Assembly: GCF_002127325.2 (NCBI RefSeq)
Contig: NC_035446.2
Coordinates: 155,364,629 to 155,428,628, forward strand
Direction: 5' to 3'
Length of the DNA: 64,000 nt
From: Helianthus annuus
Lineage: Eukaryota > Streptophyta > Magnoliopsida > Asterales > Asteraceae
Shown: positions 10,393 through 22,726 of the stretch, in pieces
Position numbering within the stretch: position 1 is the stretch's first letter
Layout: each line of letters begins with the position of its first letter
The notes under the pieces: generated by a model
What the model was told of the DNA's origin: nothing
Seen by the model: only the letters and a program-made list of their open reading frames with translations
The model's database searches: none
Program-made: the position numbers and the translations under genes

Positions 10393-12432
10393 ATGACTGA
10401 TCACCAAAACAATACTGCGGATAACCAAAATCCTCCAATCCCAAACCCGGTAGGGGTCAATGCCTCGACCTCCCAACCCGGACACATTGGCACGTCCACA
10501 CAAAGGAGCCCCTCCTTTATGTTCGGACATGACTTATCACAGTTCCCATCTGTGATCCCACCAGGCACGACCATTCATGCCTGGTACGAGCAGCAGGCAG
10601 CTACGCTGACTGCAGCATACAACCGCGCTTGTACTGAAGCGAATATACGAGCTGGGCTTCCCCCAGCACCGCACACCCCTGTTGAGCGTATTTTACAATA
10701 CGACGGCAGGATCTATTCACGCCCGGCTTCAAGAAGCCGGCGTGAAGAAAGGGGATCGTCTTACTGTTCGGTCTACACCCTCAACGAGGATGATTCCTCA
10801 TACGGGTCCCACACCAGAGGACCGGTACACACCCGCCTTGGCCCCCATGGCGAGGACAGGAGGCGATCAACCTCCAGACGCGGCCCCGGCATTCAGAGCC
10901 GATTGGGCCCGCAACCATACACCGAAGGGTACGGTCATACCGACCCTGACGACCATAGCTACCGCGGTGATTCGCATGACACCAGTAGCAGACCGGGAGG
11001 ACGCAACTATGTTCCTCCCAGTCACCCCCGCAACACATACCTTAGGGCGGCAAAGCGCCCTGCGAACGAACCATACAGGCCAAAGGCAGCGGCCGAAAAT
11101 TCCAAGTTCGGCACGCGGATTGCCAACGCCCAGGTCACCACGACAAAGTTCGCATTCAACGTTGGGAAATACAATGGTTCGACCGACCCGGACGACCACA
11201 TGAACGTCTTCATAGGCGCGGGCATCAACGGCCAGTGGGACGAACCCACTTGGTGCAATTTTTTCCCCCAGACCCTTACGGGCCTGGCCAGGGCATGGTT
11301 CGATTCTTTGCCAGTGGGATCACTGGATTCATTCGAGGACTTGCGTACCAAGTTCCTCGCACATTTTTGCTAGCAGCGACGCCACGAACGAGATTCGTGT
11401 GACGTCATGAACATCTGGCGAAGGAACGACGAATCGCTCGAAGCATTCGTCGTCCGTTATAATAAAGAGTGCCTGGAGATAGGTGACGTGGCAGACCAGA
11501 TGGCACAAAACCACTTCATCCGGGCCGTCAAAGACAGAGAGATGATCATGACCATCTCTGGCAAGGAGGGCTTGCCCAAAAAATGGGAAGATGTCATGAC
11601 TGCGGTCAAGAAATACGCCCAGACACAGCGGTCACTCGAACCGCATGTGGCAAAGGCAAAACCCCAAGCCGAAACATCCCAACAAGGGTCCAAGCGTAAC
11701 AATAAACGCAACCGGGACGTTGGAAATCGCGATATTTCCAAACCATACTACCCGCAAACCAACACGTTCGACCCAAAGAACTACAACCCCGCCCGAGACA
11801 ATCGGGCGTCCAAGAAAGAATCTCGGGACCGCAACTGGACCGAGATCACCATGTCGCCAAGTGAGGTCCTCCTTGCGGACCCACAGTTCTTGCGACCGGC
11901 CCAACCAATGAAGTCCAAGAAAAATCAGGACCTCACACTCTACTGTGAGTACCACAAGGACTCGGGCCACACCACCAACAGCTGCATCAGTATCCGACTG
12001 GAGATTGAGCGCGCCTTAAAGGAGGGAAAACTGTAACATCTTTTGCCAGGTGGGCAAAAACCCACCAAGCGCATTACCCCTCACGGCGAAGGTACCTCCT
12101 CCGGGAAGCGAACCATGCATGTGGCTTCCACCCACATGATCCACGGAGGCAAGGGCAGGCCGCGGAAAGCGGCAAGAAGGCCGGAATGTGACTGGAAGGA
12201 CGAGCAAGTCGTCTTTCCAAAAGTCCGAGGCGGACCGCGCGATAGGCGCGCCGTCGTCATTTCAGGCCAACTGGCACACTACTGCACCGAGCGTCTATTC
12301 ATCGACCCGGGCAGTACATCTGATATAATCTACGAACAATGCTTCAACCAGTTCGACCAGGAGGACAAAGATCGGTTGCAAGCAGTAGATTACCCGTTAA
12401 CCGGGTTCGCAGGGAAACTGTCTTTCCCCTAG
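10393..12432 (+). pseudogene. gag: Tat element gag and start of protease, interrupted by stops
   Basis: Gag forms the virus-like particle; protease cuts the polyprotein. The ATG at 10393 (MTDHQNNTADN) is chosen because the frame upstream has no ATG and covers the primer site. Gag core motifs include GKYNGSTDPDDHM, ARAWFDSLP and ESLEAFVVRYNKE, followed by a CEYHKDSGHTTNSC zinc-knuckle-like motif near 11940. The same frame is broken by TAG at 11371-11373 in the middle of the gag core and by TAA at 12034-12036, then continues into a protease-like LFIDPGSTSDIIYE near 12295. It stops at 12430-12432, where the pol frame takes over. The TAA may be a gag/pro boundary; the first TAG is a true lesion. 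Confidence 0.85.
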
Positions 12433-15062
12433 GCCAGATTACTTTTCCTGTGCGTCTTTCCAGCGGAAACCGCACAAGGACAGAAGAGGTACACTTCATG
12501 GTTTTACCTCACACCTCCAAATATGACGTACTCCTCGGGAGAGAATCCCAAGGAGATTTCAATATGATTACGTCGGTCCCCCACTCTGCGGTTGGTTTCC
12601 CAACCGAATCAGGGGTCGCAATAATCTATGCCCGCAGGGACGTCATGATGTCGGACGAAGCACGTCCGGCCAAGGTCGCAAGGCCCACCCCCAATGACCA
12701 GCCAGAAAAATGGGTTCTCAACGCGAGATACCCAGAACAAAAGGTCACATTGGGTCACGCCTTGTCCCCGACCACCAAAGCGCAACTAAAGCAGCTCCTC
12801 TTCAGGAACCAAGACATCTTCGCGTGGACACCCGCAGACATGACCGGGGTCCCACGTGATATTGCGCAACATCACTTGAATACCATGCCAGGTATCAAGC
12901 CAGTGATCCAAGGCCAACGCCACCTTGGGTCAGCTAAAAATCAGGCGATGCAAGAGCAGATCGAAGAACTGCTCTCCGCAGGCATCCTGCGGGAAGTTAA
13001 ATACCAGACTTGGTTGTCCAACCCAGTCATGGTAGAAAAACCGTCCGGGGGCTGGCGCATGTGCGTCGATTACAAAGACCTTAACAAAGCCTGCCCCAAG
13101 GATGGTTACGCGCTTCCAGAAATCGACGAAAAGGTCGATAATCTCGCACCATTCAGGTGGAAGTGTTTCCTCGATTGCTACAAAGGATACCATCAAGTAC
13201 AAATGGCAATCGAGGATGAAGACAAAACGGCATTCCGGACTCCCACCGGAAATTACTGCTATACAAAAATGCCGTTTGGGTTGCGCAACGCGGGCTCAAC
13301 CTACCAGAAGTTGATGAACGACACTTTCCGCGGCCAAATAAGCAAAAGTATCGAAATCTACATGGACGACCTGGTCGTCATGAGCATGGAAGAAGATACC
13401 ATGCTCACAGATATCGAAAGAACATTCCAAACTCTGCGAAGCGTTAACATAAAGCTCAATCCAGGGAAATGCTCGTTTGGAATGGAAGAAGGCAAATTCC
13501 TTGGGTTCATCGTGACTAAAGATGGATTCAAGGTAAACCCGGAGAAGGTCCAGGCGATCGAGCGCATGCCATCGCCTTCATCGATGAAGGATATGCAACG
13601 GCTAGCCGGCAGGCTAGCGGCACTCAACAGATTCTTAGCCAACCACGCAGCTAAGTCTTATCCGTTCATCAAGACACTGCGGAGCTGTTCAAAGAAAGAA
13701 CAATTCCAGTGGACCGCAGAGGCCGAACAGGCCTTCCGGGAAATGAAGGAATGTTTGATACAACTCCCAACTTTAACCGCACCACGCAAGGATGAGCCAC
13801 TCATACTATACCTATCCGCCGCGGACAACGCGGTGGGTGCGGTACTCATTGTGGAGCGAAAGGGGGTTCAAACACCCATCTACTACATCAGCAAGATGCT
13901 CAATGACCCAGAGACAAGGTACTCAATAATGGAGAAATTGGTGCTAGCACTAGTGCACGCTTCAAGACGGTTGCGACGCTACTTCGTAAACCACGTCATC
14001 ACAGTGCTAACCAATTACAGGATCGGCCCGATCCTCTCCAAACCCGACATCTCTGGGCGATTAGCGAAATGGGCCATCGAGCTGGGCGCGCACACGATAC
14101 ATTATAAACCGCGCCCCGCAATTAAAGGCCAGATCTTGGCTGATTTCGCCGCCGAAGTACCGGTGAATCGCATCCAAGAATGCGAAGAAGCACAAACTCC
14201 TGCACCACCGCCACCCTCTTCAGAAACATGGGCACTCTTCACAGATGGTGCCTCCAACGATGAAGGAGCGGGTGCAGGTCTGCGACTCGTCAGCCCCGAC
14301 GGCCAAGAACTCACATATGCAATCCGCCTCGAATTCAAAAGCACAAACAACGAGGCAGAATATGAGGCTCTGTTAGCGGGGCTACGTTTAGCAGTCAAAA
14401 TCGGCGTGCAACATCTGGAAGCCCACGTCGACTCTTTGTTAGTTGCAGGCCAAGTACGCGGCGACTATGCCGCAAAGGGGGATATCATGATCCTCTACCT
14501 CGAGCAAGTACTGCAACTAAAATCCAAATTCGCTTCATTCAATATTCGCCATATTAATCGAAGCGAAAACAAGTCCGCAGATGCACTATCAAAACTTGCA
14601 TCTACCAGCTTCCAACACTTGGCAAAGGAGATACGCATCGAAATCCTGCAAAATCCTTCGGTACCCCTGCGCCAAGTCAACGTCATTCAATACGGTTCAA
14701 CATCATGGATGACACCTATTATCGCATATCTACAATCCGGTGTGACTCCCGAAAGCAAATCAGAAGCACGCAAACTACAATACAAAGCGTGCCATTATCA
14801 GATGGGAGACGGTATCTTATACCGCAAGTCATACCTCGGGCCACTACTACGATGCGTCAACCCCCAGGACGCCACATACCTCATTCGAGAGATACACGAG
14901 GGCATATGTGGCATACACGCTGGACCACGCATGATAGTGGCCAAAATCATGAATGCCGGGTATTACTGGCCCGGCATGCACCTGGACGCCGTCAAAGAGT
15001 TGCGCAAGTGCATCGACTGTCAACGTCATGCTCCAAAAACCTTGCGGCCAAAAACAACTTAG
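12425..15062 (+). CDS. pol: Tat element pol: protease end, reverse transcriptase, two RNase H domains, integrase zinc finger
   Basis: This frame is open from 12339, but meaningful sequence starts about 12425, where it continues the protease. Reverse transcriptase carries MCVDYKDLNKACPKD (about 13060), MPFGLRNAGSTYQ and the catalytic YMDD box at 13359-13370. A first RNase H (LYLSAADNAVGAVL, about 13800) has Ser where the catalytic Asp is expected. A second RNase H follows with FTDGASNDEGAGAGL (about 14240) and NNEAEYEALLAGL, typical of the plant archaeal-type domain captured by Tat elements. The HHCC finger of integrase (IHEGICGIHAGP...CIDCQRHA) lies at 14890-15030. The frame ends at 15062, just after an AAAAAC run where the integrase core moves to another frame. 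Confidence 0.9.
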
Positions 15063-15937
15063 TCCCCGTTACAACCGCATGGCCCTTTCAGAAATGGGCA
15101 ATTGACGTTGTGGGACCCTTCCCTGACGCTCCAGGTGCGGTTAAATTTATCATAGTGGCGGTTGATTACTTCACCAAATGGGTAGAAGCAAAACCACTCG
15201 CCTCAACCACTGCTATGATAACAAGGAAATTCATTTGGGAACACATCATCTGCCGTTTCGGATTACCAATGTGCATTGTCACCGATAACGGCACCAACTT
15301 CGCTGCCGACGAATTTCAAAAATGGCTAGAGGAACTACACATTGAGCACATATTCTCCTCAGTCGCACACCCGCAAGGGAACGGCCAAGTCGAGAGTATC
15401 AATAAAAGCCTAGTCGAAGGGATCAAGGCACGGTTGGGAACGGCCAGGCGTGGCTGGGTCGATGAACTCCCAAGTATCTTATGGGCTCACCGCACAAGCC
15501 CAAAAACAAGCAATGGGGAAACACCCTTCAGCCTAGTCTACGGTTCAGAAGCGGTGATCCCCGCAGAAGTAGGTCTCCCCTCTCCTAGAATGTTGGCTAT
15601 TGAAAAACTAGACAACAACATGGAACGCAGGATCGATTTGGACCTCTTGGAAGAAAGGCGCGAAAACGCTGCCATTAACGAGGCCAAATATAAATCCAAA
15701 CTTGAAAAGTACTACAACGCGCGCGTCCGCGTTTGTACTTTCAACCCAGGAGACTACGTCCTACGCGACAATGAGGCATCTAATGCCGAGCGCCCAGGCA
15801 AACTCGCCCACAAGTGGGAAGGACCCTACCTCATCAATGAGGTCTTAGGGAAAGGCGCGTACAGATTGCAAACACTAGAAGGCGAACCTATCGCACGCAC
15901 ATGGAATGCACAACAGCTTCGACGCTGTTATATGTAA
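15040..15937 (+). pseudogene. Tat element integrase core and C-terminus, in a shifted frame
   Basis: Integrase inserts the cDNA into the genome. This frame is open from 14705, but only the part from about 15040 matches integrase. The DDE residues can be placed in WAIDVVGPFPDAP, IVTDNGTNF and GNGQVESINKSL. The C-terminal part (KWEGPYLINEVLGKGAYRL) is the usual Gypsy SH3-like region. No chromodomain follows, in line with a Tat rather than a chromovirus. The one-base shift relative to the upstream pol frame lies near 15050, in a short A run, so a sequencing indel is possible. Confidence 0.88.
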
Positions 15938-16609
15938 GCCATGTTCTTACATTTCTCTATGTAACCTATCGGGCCGCAGGCCATTTGCAAATAAATAAAT
16001 AAGCAATTTTCTACATTATTGTTCATTATTACTATTACAAATGCGTGTTCCACTTTGCGGTATCCCAAAAACAGATTGGCAAAATCTTCATTCGTGATAC
16101 CCATACAAAGTGGTAACCACACACAAATATTGTAATAGGCCAGCAAAAGGCAAACAGACTTGCATGTTTTATCCGGCCGGATACACAAGTTTTTGTTAAA
16201 CACTTAACACAATTCCTGAGCCCAAAAAGGCAAACAATGGAATTGACGCGGACTCATACGACAAAGGTATGGAGTACACTCGACCCCATTCACAAATGAG
16301 TAGAGTTCCGGTAATATAAGCTTTTACAAAGCTTAAGCAATTCTAAAACCCTCACACGGTAAATAACAGAATTGATGCATACCCATACAACAAAAGTATG
16401 GAGTATACTTGACCCCGTTCATAAATGGGTAAAGATTACGCATACACACGTTCAGACATGCAAGAATTAAAAACACTTGTACAAACTGAACAAAGAAACT
16501 ATATATTCAAAAAATTCAAGTATCCACATGATGCTTACTGAATTTACATAAAGTTCCTATTCTATACAAGAGGAATACAAAAAAGGAGGCACACTCGCCA
16601 ACCTAAACC
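15938..16609. other. Tat element spacer between pol and the antisense gene
   Basis: Non-coding AT-rich sequence. It holds a near-duplicate block: 'TATGGAGTACACTCGACCCC' near 16268 and a similar copy near 16398, about 130 bp apart. It probably carries the 3' UTRs of both convergent transcription units. Confidence 0.5.
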
Positions 16610-19600
16610 CTATTTTTTACCGCTGGTACCCGCGTCTCCTCCGGCACCACCAGCGGGTTCTTCCTCTTCCACATTAGGGTAAAGCATCCGCAAGCGGTCA
16701 ACATAGTCCGCAACCTCCAAACACTCGTCCAGCTCCCCTACACAGGCAAGGGGCGTGTCATAAAAGGAGGCTACGGCCGCTTTCAGACGACCCTCGGTAT
16801 CCACATCACGGAACCCGGATGCCTGATCAGTATAACCGCCTGCGGATAATACATTGATATGCCAAATGCAGCGGTTATAACCAGCCTTGAAGCCAGCATC
16901 GCGCGCACGTTCCTTAACCAGGTCTAGACCAGATGAGGTCTCCGGGGCGTTCATGATAGCCTCGACAATCTGCAATAAAAGGATCATAAGTCTTGAACTA
17001 CTAATCCAAGCAAATGTAAAGGCAAAGGATACTTACACGCGCGATGCAGTGAGTCCGCAGCCACTCACGGTCAGCTTCCAGCTGGTTAAAAGAGGACACT
17101 AAGGCATCCTTGGCCTCAGCAGCAGCTTCAGCCCGCTTCTCCGCAGCAGATACGCGGGCAGTAAGGTCTGTAACCGCGACCTCCCGGGCCTGAACCTCAG
17201 CCTGTTACAAAAACAGCAAACGGTTCACTCGATAAATATGTTCAAAACAATAAAGGACGAAAGCAACAAAGTTAAAGAAACGTACCTGCAGGCTTTCAAC
17301 AACTTTGCCTAAACGAATGCGCTCCGCATTCGCCTCTTCAAGAGCCTTGGAAACACGGCTCTCCTTCTCTGCGGCCTCTTCATGGGCCTTTGAGGCACGA
17401 GCCCCGGCTTCTTTGGCCTCTTCAAGGGCCTTCAAGGCGTCGGCCTTCGCCTGCAGCGCTTTAAAAGAAATGGCCTCCGCCGCAGCTTTCTCGCTGCCCA
17501 AGGCAACATTTGCCGCCTTGACATTCGCCAACTCCTGCCGAGTATGAAACAGAACGTTATTCTGCTTAGACCAAGATTCATTCCATTTCTTGCGCTCGTT
17601 GGACAACTTTTCGTTCCAACTCTTGCGCTCATCAGCAAGGAGTTTAGCAAGGGTACGCACCTGTTTCAGCTCAGCAGTGGCAGCCCACTCAGAAGTCTGC
17701 TTCTGCTTCTCAAAAGCAGCTTTGTCCTTCTCCAGCTGCTCCGCACCCGCACGAGCAGCCTGGACCAGCTTTTCTGCTTCCGCCCGCATACGAGTGGCCT
17801 CCTCCTCGCGGCGGCCCAGCACCTTATAATCTTCCAAAATGGCATTAGCCACAATGGAAGTCCCTACCAACATTGTTGAGAGCTGGTTTATACGCAACTC
17901 TCGAGGTGCGGCACGGGCGCGCTCAATTTCAAAGGGGGTCCCCAGACCACCCAAAATCTCCTTACAGGCCGCAGGATCATTCGAAATATCATCCCCCTGC
18001 ATAACAGTCCAGGGGGGTCGGTGATACATAGTACTGCGACCTTGGGAGTATGTGCGGTAATAATACTCCAACTCAGTCTCCCCAGGCTGAATTGGAGGCC
18101 CATCATAACCCGCACCACCGGTACCAGCACCGGTAACCTTCGCCCCAGCAGCAGAGCTCTGCGGCTCAGTATCAGTCTTCTGCGCCTCCGCATCAGACTT
18201 TCCTTTCCCAGCATCAGAAAACCGCAGATCCAAATTATCCCCATCAGGGGGACTAATAAGATTGTTGGATGAATCCACGGTATCAAAAATCTGGGTGGCC
18301 ACATTCTCTGCGGTACCATTTGTCCGCACAGTCGACTCCGACACCACCTTGGCAGGGGGTGTCGACGGCACCTCCGTTGCACCCGCACCCGTGGCACGCG
18401 GGGGGGACTCCGGAGCATCGAAGATAGAAAAATCTTCATCTTGAGGCTCTGCAAAAAAGTCAAATAGCTATCAAAACTAGTTACATAACAGTTAAGACAA
18501 GCTAGCCTACACTTACCAGTGACAACCACAGGTTTTTTCTGCGTCGGAGCGGACCTTCTGGTTACCAGCCTCCGACGTTTGGTTTCAACACCGCCAGCAG
18601 CTTTCTGCTCTGGCCCTCTCTTCTCACCGACTGCAGGGGGACCCGCAGCTGTCCCTCCCGCGGAAGTCTCTTCTGCATGCTTCTTCGCAGCACCAGAACG
18701 TGACTCCGCGGCTGTACCCAAACCCTCAAGGGTATCAGATACTATCACATAATCCTTGTGTCGACGAAAAGAGGAATGAGAGATACCTGCTGCCTGCGGC
18801 ACCAGATGAGGCACAGTAGTGACCTCCTTTATCTTCTTTTGGCGAAAGCGCACGCCCTTCACAGTTTCCTCTTTGGCACACCTTTCGCTTCGGGGTCCCC
18901 CAAGGCCCCAAGATCACCTGCATGGAATCAATACGTCAATAAACCAACATTATCAACACAAATGACAAAGCTTGGATATTATACCTTTGCCTGACGGCAA
19001 CTCAACTGCCAGTGCAGCCTCAGTAGGCACCCGGAAGTTGCTACGGATGATAGTATTGTGATCCTCTTCACCATCCGCACAAACCACGGTCTCAACCGTA
19101 CCCAGGAAATCCGGGGCAAACATCCTCCATGCAGGAGCATTTTCTGATAGCAAACACAAATATCAGTAACACACACAAAAATAAGGAACGTAAACAGATA
19201 AAAAGTACGTACCACCGCTCTTCTCCCGCACCACGGGTTTCGAGTTCTTGCTCCTCCTCAGCATCATACGCAACAGCCATAGTTGCGTATTGGTCAGCTT
19301 CACGGTCTCAATGGTCTGCAACTGAGGAAACCATTCCACTGACTTCGAGCTAGGGACCGCAATGGTCTCCGCGATGATCGTCTCGGTCACGTTCCGAAAC
19401 GTCATATCTGCAACAATGGCAGCAGCTTTGATATAGAAGAATTTCTTCTTCCACATCGTCATCCCCTTGGGGGGAGTCATCAGCTTGGGGGTACCGTCTC
19501 GTTGACGGAAAGAAAAGAACCCCATGGACACTGTCATCTGATAGAACCGTCGGAAATCTCCGACGGTAGGCTCTATACCAAGAGCACGGAAGGTGAACTC

Positions 19601-19960
19601 AAAATTTCGAATCCGAATCATACCAAACGGACTCACTTGAGAAATGTGGACCTTGTACCACTCCAAGACATCCACGACAAACACCGTCAACGGTAACCGG
19701 AGATTACAGTCACCAAAAAAGTCGGCCCACATGGTCACATAACCGGCCGGAGCGTCGGCACCAGTATCACCCTCCGATGGATATTGAGCCCCATATTCAG
19801 GGGGCATTTGGACAGTAAGCATAAGATTGTCAAAAGTCTTCTTGGTCCACCTTAACGCCGGTAAACCAACACCGGCAGCCCCCTCGTCTTCTTCTTCAGC
19901 TACTATCGGCTGTTCAGGATTTTCACCCTCCACATTGTGTGGATTCGATGGTTCAGCCAT
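16610..19960 (-). CDS. Antisense extra gene of the Tat element (Transposase_28-type domain plus coiled coil), six exons
   Basis: Exons by splice consensus and phase: 19960-19213, 19143-18985, 18917-18517, 18448-17286, 17201-17037, 16969-16610. Exon 1 encodes the domain called 'putative gypsy-type transposon' (motifs WADFFGDCNLRLPLTVFVVD, GIEPTVGDFRRFYQM). Exons 3-5 encode an Ala/Glu/Lys-rich, coiled-coil-like region. The last exon ends in a Glu/Gly-rich tail and TAA at 16610. All introns are short and GT-AG. Exons 1-2, 3-4, 4-5 and 5-6 join in phase. Exon 3 needs a one-base correction near 18865-18885, so this copy looks frameshifted; total exon length is 2996 nt, one short of 999 codons. The function of these antisense genes is unknown. 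Confidence 0.8.
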
Positions 19961-20120
19961 CAACAATATTCAAGAAAGAAAAGATGGTGAACGGAAACAC
20001 CAGCAACCTCACCGGAATTTCAGAAAAAACAGTCGGAGAAGACAGATAACAGTTTCTCTCTCAAACGGCAAATTTTTTGAAATTTTCGAACAAGTGAGGG
20101 GAAACCACGAACGGTTTCCC

Positions 20121-20128
20121 CTTATATA
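20121..20128 (-). promoter_or_regulatory. Probable TATA box for the antisense gene
   Basis: TATATAAG on the minus strand, about 160 bp upstream of the ATG at 19960, in a stretch without other coding signals. It is placed as expected for an independent antisense promoter inside the element. Confidence 0.5.
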
Positions 20129-20129
20129 C

Positions 20130-21770
20130 CCATCGCAATTAATGCGGAGGGAGAAAACGAATGATCACGTTCAAAAAGAGCGAATCATAGGACACCACGT
20201 GTCGAGCGCCGTTTCCGCTGACGATTATCACGCGCGCGTGGCCGCCCACGCGCCTGACACAAGAGACGTTTACACTCTTCGCTACAGTGCATTTAATGCC
20301 TCGGGCAGTGCAAACGTCCTTTCATTTCAGCACATACCAGGAAGATCTCACCAACTTCCACCAACTCACACGTGCGTCCAGCCACGTATGCAACAAAAAG
20401 CGACTACATTATCCAATTATAAGCGGCATGCGGTTTCTCTGGTATACCGCACCATAACCCATACCGCATGTCGTTTTTTAACATACCCCTAAAAATAGGT
20501 AAAAACATATATCTTTACACTATAAGGGGATATAATACCTATCCGCACTACCCACGAGCACACGTGGAATATGCGGCCTTCCCACACACGCGCCCGTTCA
20601 GGTGTGTCAGATGCTCAGAACCAGCGCTGGCCGTTGGACTGAACCGCATCTCAGACACAGGGGAACTGCATTGCCTTCATTCTCTTCAAGCTTTAAATCT
20701 CTCCTTCCCGGTTCACAACCGCAGAGGGTACATGAACACCGTCTTTAACAAAAGGAAGGAAGGGTATGCACGCGAACGCACATCAGCAACCCTGTCTCCT
20801 GAACCTTCAAGAGCTACATCCGACCCACACCTACTTCGAGCAAATGTGGTAATACAAAACCACAGACACTCACGAGGAGCTACGGACATAACCATAGCTT
20901 CCGCAGAGTGGTTGCTACGGAAGAGCCAAGCTCACTCCACATCACCGAACAATGCTACTGCATAGCAAACTCGGTATTGGAGCGGGAAGGTAAGTGGCTA
21001 CAAAACGAACGCAGAACAGCGCTCTAAATAAACTCTCGTCGAACAACAAGCGTCCGAACAGCGGTAACAAGTCTGCTTATGACTTTGTTAACCCGATTAT
21101 GGGCCGCATAGAATAAACAATGGGGGCATACATTTGCCTATGACCATGTTTATTTACCCATAGTATGAATACACATTGTTCGACCAAACATGGCCAACAA
21201 TGACGCAACGAGGTAACCGCAAAGAACGTGCGGTTACTAGAGAGCTATGACGATAAACACGAAAACCCCACGAAAAAGGGATTGTCGTCTCATAACTCGA
21301 TGCTGAACATAGAGCTCGAGCAAAGCACTTACAAGCATCAACAACTTTTGACCCCGGTCTCAAAGATTGGTCCAAAAGTTTCTTTTCTTCTTCATGCACC
21401 AATTCAACAATTGGTATGAAGAAAAGCCCACCTTTAAAGGATGGGAAACCTCCACATACCTTCGAACCACCATCTCAGAGGTTGGTTCGAAGTTTGTGCA
21501 GCATTACTAACAAGGTCTCCAAGAGACCTTCGGCACAACAACAGGTGGCAGACCACCTGGTGACATAAATCGGCTGAGAATCTCGCATCAGACGAGATTC
21601 CTTCACCGATACGGAAGAGGCGTCAGATGACCCTTCCGGACCTCCAGCTTCATTTACATACAGAAAAGACCACACATGGTCTAGGATCTTCTCCAGACTC
21701 CAAACTACCTTCCAAACACCATAGTCCAGTACTCCTCCCACATACACCTTGTATGTGGCAGCAACACTAG
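20130..21770. other. Tat element 3' non-coding region
   Basis: About 1.6 kb between the antisense promoter and the 3' LTR. Short open frames here show no protein family. It contains CACGTG-like and GCGCGCGTGG stretches near 20230-20250. Nothing else was recognised. Confidence 0.5.
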
Positions 21771-21782
21771 ACTGGGGGGACT
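21771..21782 (+). other. Polypurine tract of the Tat element
   Basis: ACTGGGGGGACT immediately before the TG of the 3' LTR, where plus-strand synthesis would be primed. Confidence 0.7.
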
Positions 21783-22721
21783 TGAAGGGGTATGGTCCCA
21801 GATCTCGCGTCAGCATCGACCGCGAGTGACCATTACCCTTATCAAAACCCCCACTAGCTAACAACCCACTTGTGCCCATGCGGGAACGCATCGACACAAG
21901 GGTTGAATCCAATCTATCTAGTAACAAAGGAGGACTTACATGGAACAGGAGAACGGTAGAGTGATGCGACATAGCATCACATCTGGTGTACGAAAACGGA
22001 AGTATTCACAGCGACGCGGCATCGCACCGCGTCCAGTGAACACTTCTATCAATACAGGAAAGCCTTACCTTAGGCATAGAAGGAGATGAACGTAGTGGTA
22101 CGGCTGACACCGCACCATACGGACATTTTCGTCACGACAAGGGATGCAGGCAAGACGACGATGCGGCTAGCACCGCATCTCGCGTATTCCTTGATCACAA
22201 GTAGGAGACGCGGCAACTTCAGATGTTACCGCACGTAGCGATGCGGCTTGCACCGCATCCTATGTACTCAAGCAAGTGGTACTGACACCACAGTGCAAGT
22301 GGCACCAATGACAGTTACCTGTCAGAGCTACGTAAGCAATGGACTGACGTGGCGTAACCTCCATAACCGACGAGCCTGACACACCTGAAAAGGGGCAGCA
22401 CGTCGTCAGTCCATCCATCATCATCCTCCTCCACTCCTCGGCTATAAATACCAACCCCAAACCAGGTTTGAGGTATCTTCTCACAACTCTCTCACTACTA
22501 CTATCTTACTTTGCTTCCCAAGCAAACTACTGATTCTCACGCCGGAGAGTGGTAACAAGGAGCACCCCCCACCCCATCCTCCTTGTTACGAGTCACGGCT
22601 TGTTTCCTTGTGCAGGAGATCAACCACCGGTGATCCAGCCAGCGATCCTCGAGAGGAAGGGATTAACCCTTCTTGACGAGACCAGTGAGTTAACCCTGCC
22701 CGGTTAACCATTGTTTCATCA
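21783..22721 (+). repeat. 3' LTR of the Tat element
   Basis: 939 bp, matching the 5' LTR base for base except at 22214. It is followed by the AATGG target duplication at 22722-22726. Confidence 0.96.
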
Positions 22722-22726
22722 AATGG

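Larger units (their letters stand above)
9393..22721 (+). mobile_element. Complete Ty3/Gypsy LTR retrotransposon, Tat lineage, 13.3 kb
   Basis: Both LTRs are 939 bp, begin TG and end CA, and are flanked by the 5-bp duplication AATGG (9388-9392, 22722-22726). Inside, in order, are a primer binding site, gag, protease, reverse transcriptase, a degenerate first RNase H, a second archaeal-type RNase H, integrase, then a long 3' region with an antisense intron-containing gene, and a polypurine tract. Two RNase H domains plus antisense extra coding are family traits of the Tat group. Two in-frame stops and two frame changes interrupt gag-pol, so this copy cannot make a full polyprotein. The LTRs differ at one base only (9824 A, 22214 C). 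Confidence 0.95.

Noticed and set aside
10682..11203. 173-codon frame inside gag
   Set aside because: It overlaps the gag frame, which has recognisable gag motifs; this is a shadow in another frame.
20468..20965. Open frame of 165 codons on the plus strand in the Tat 3' region
   Set aside because: No family motif, low-complexity composition, and it lies upstream of the antisense gene's promoter. Treated as chance.
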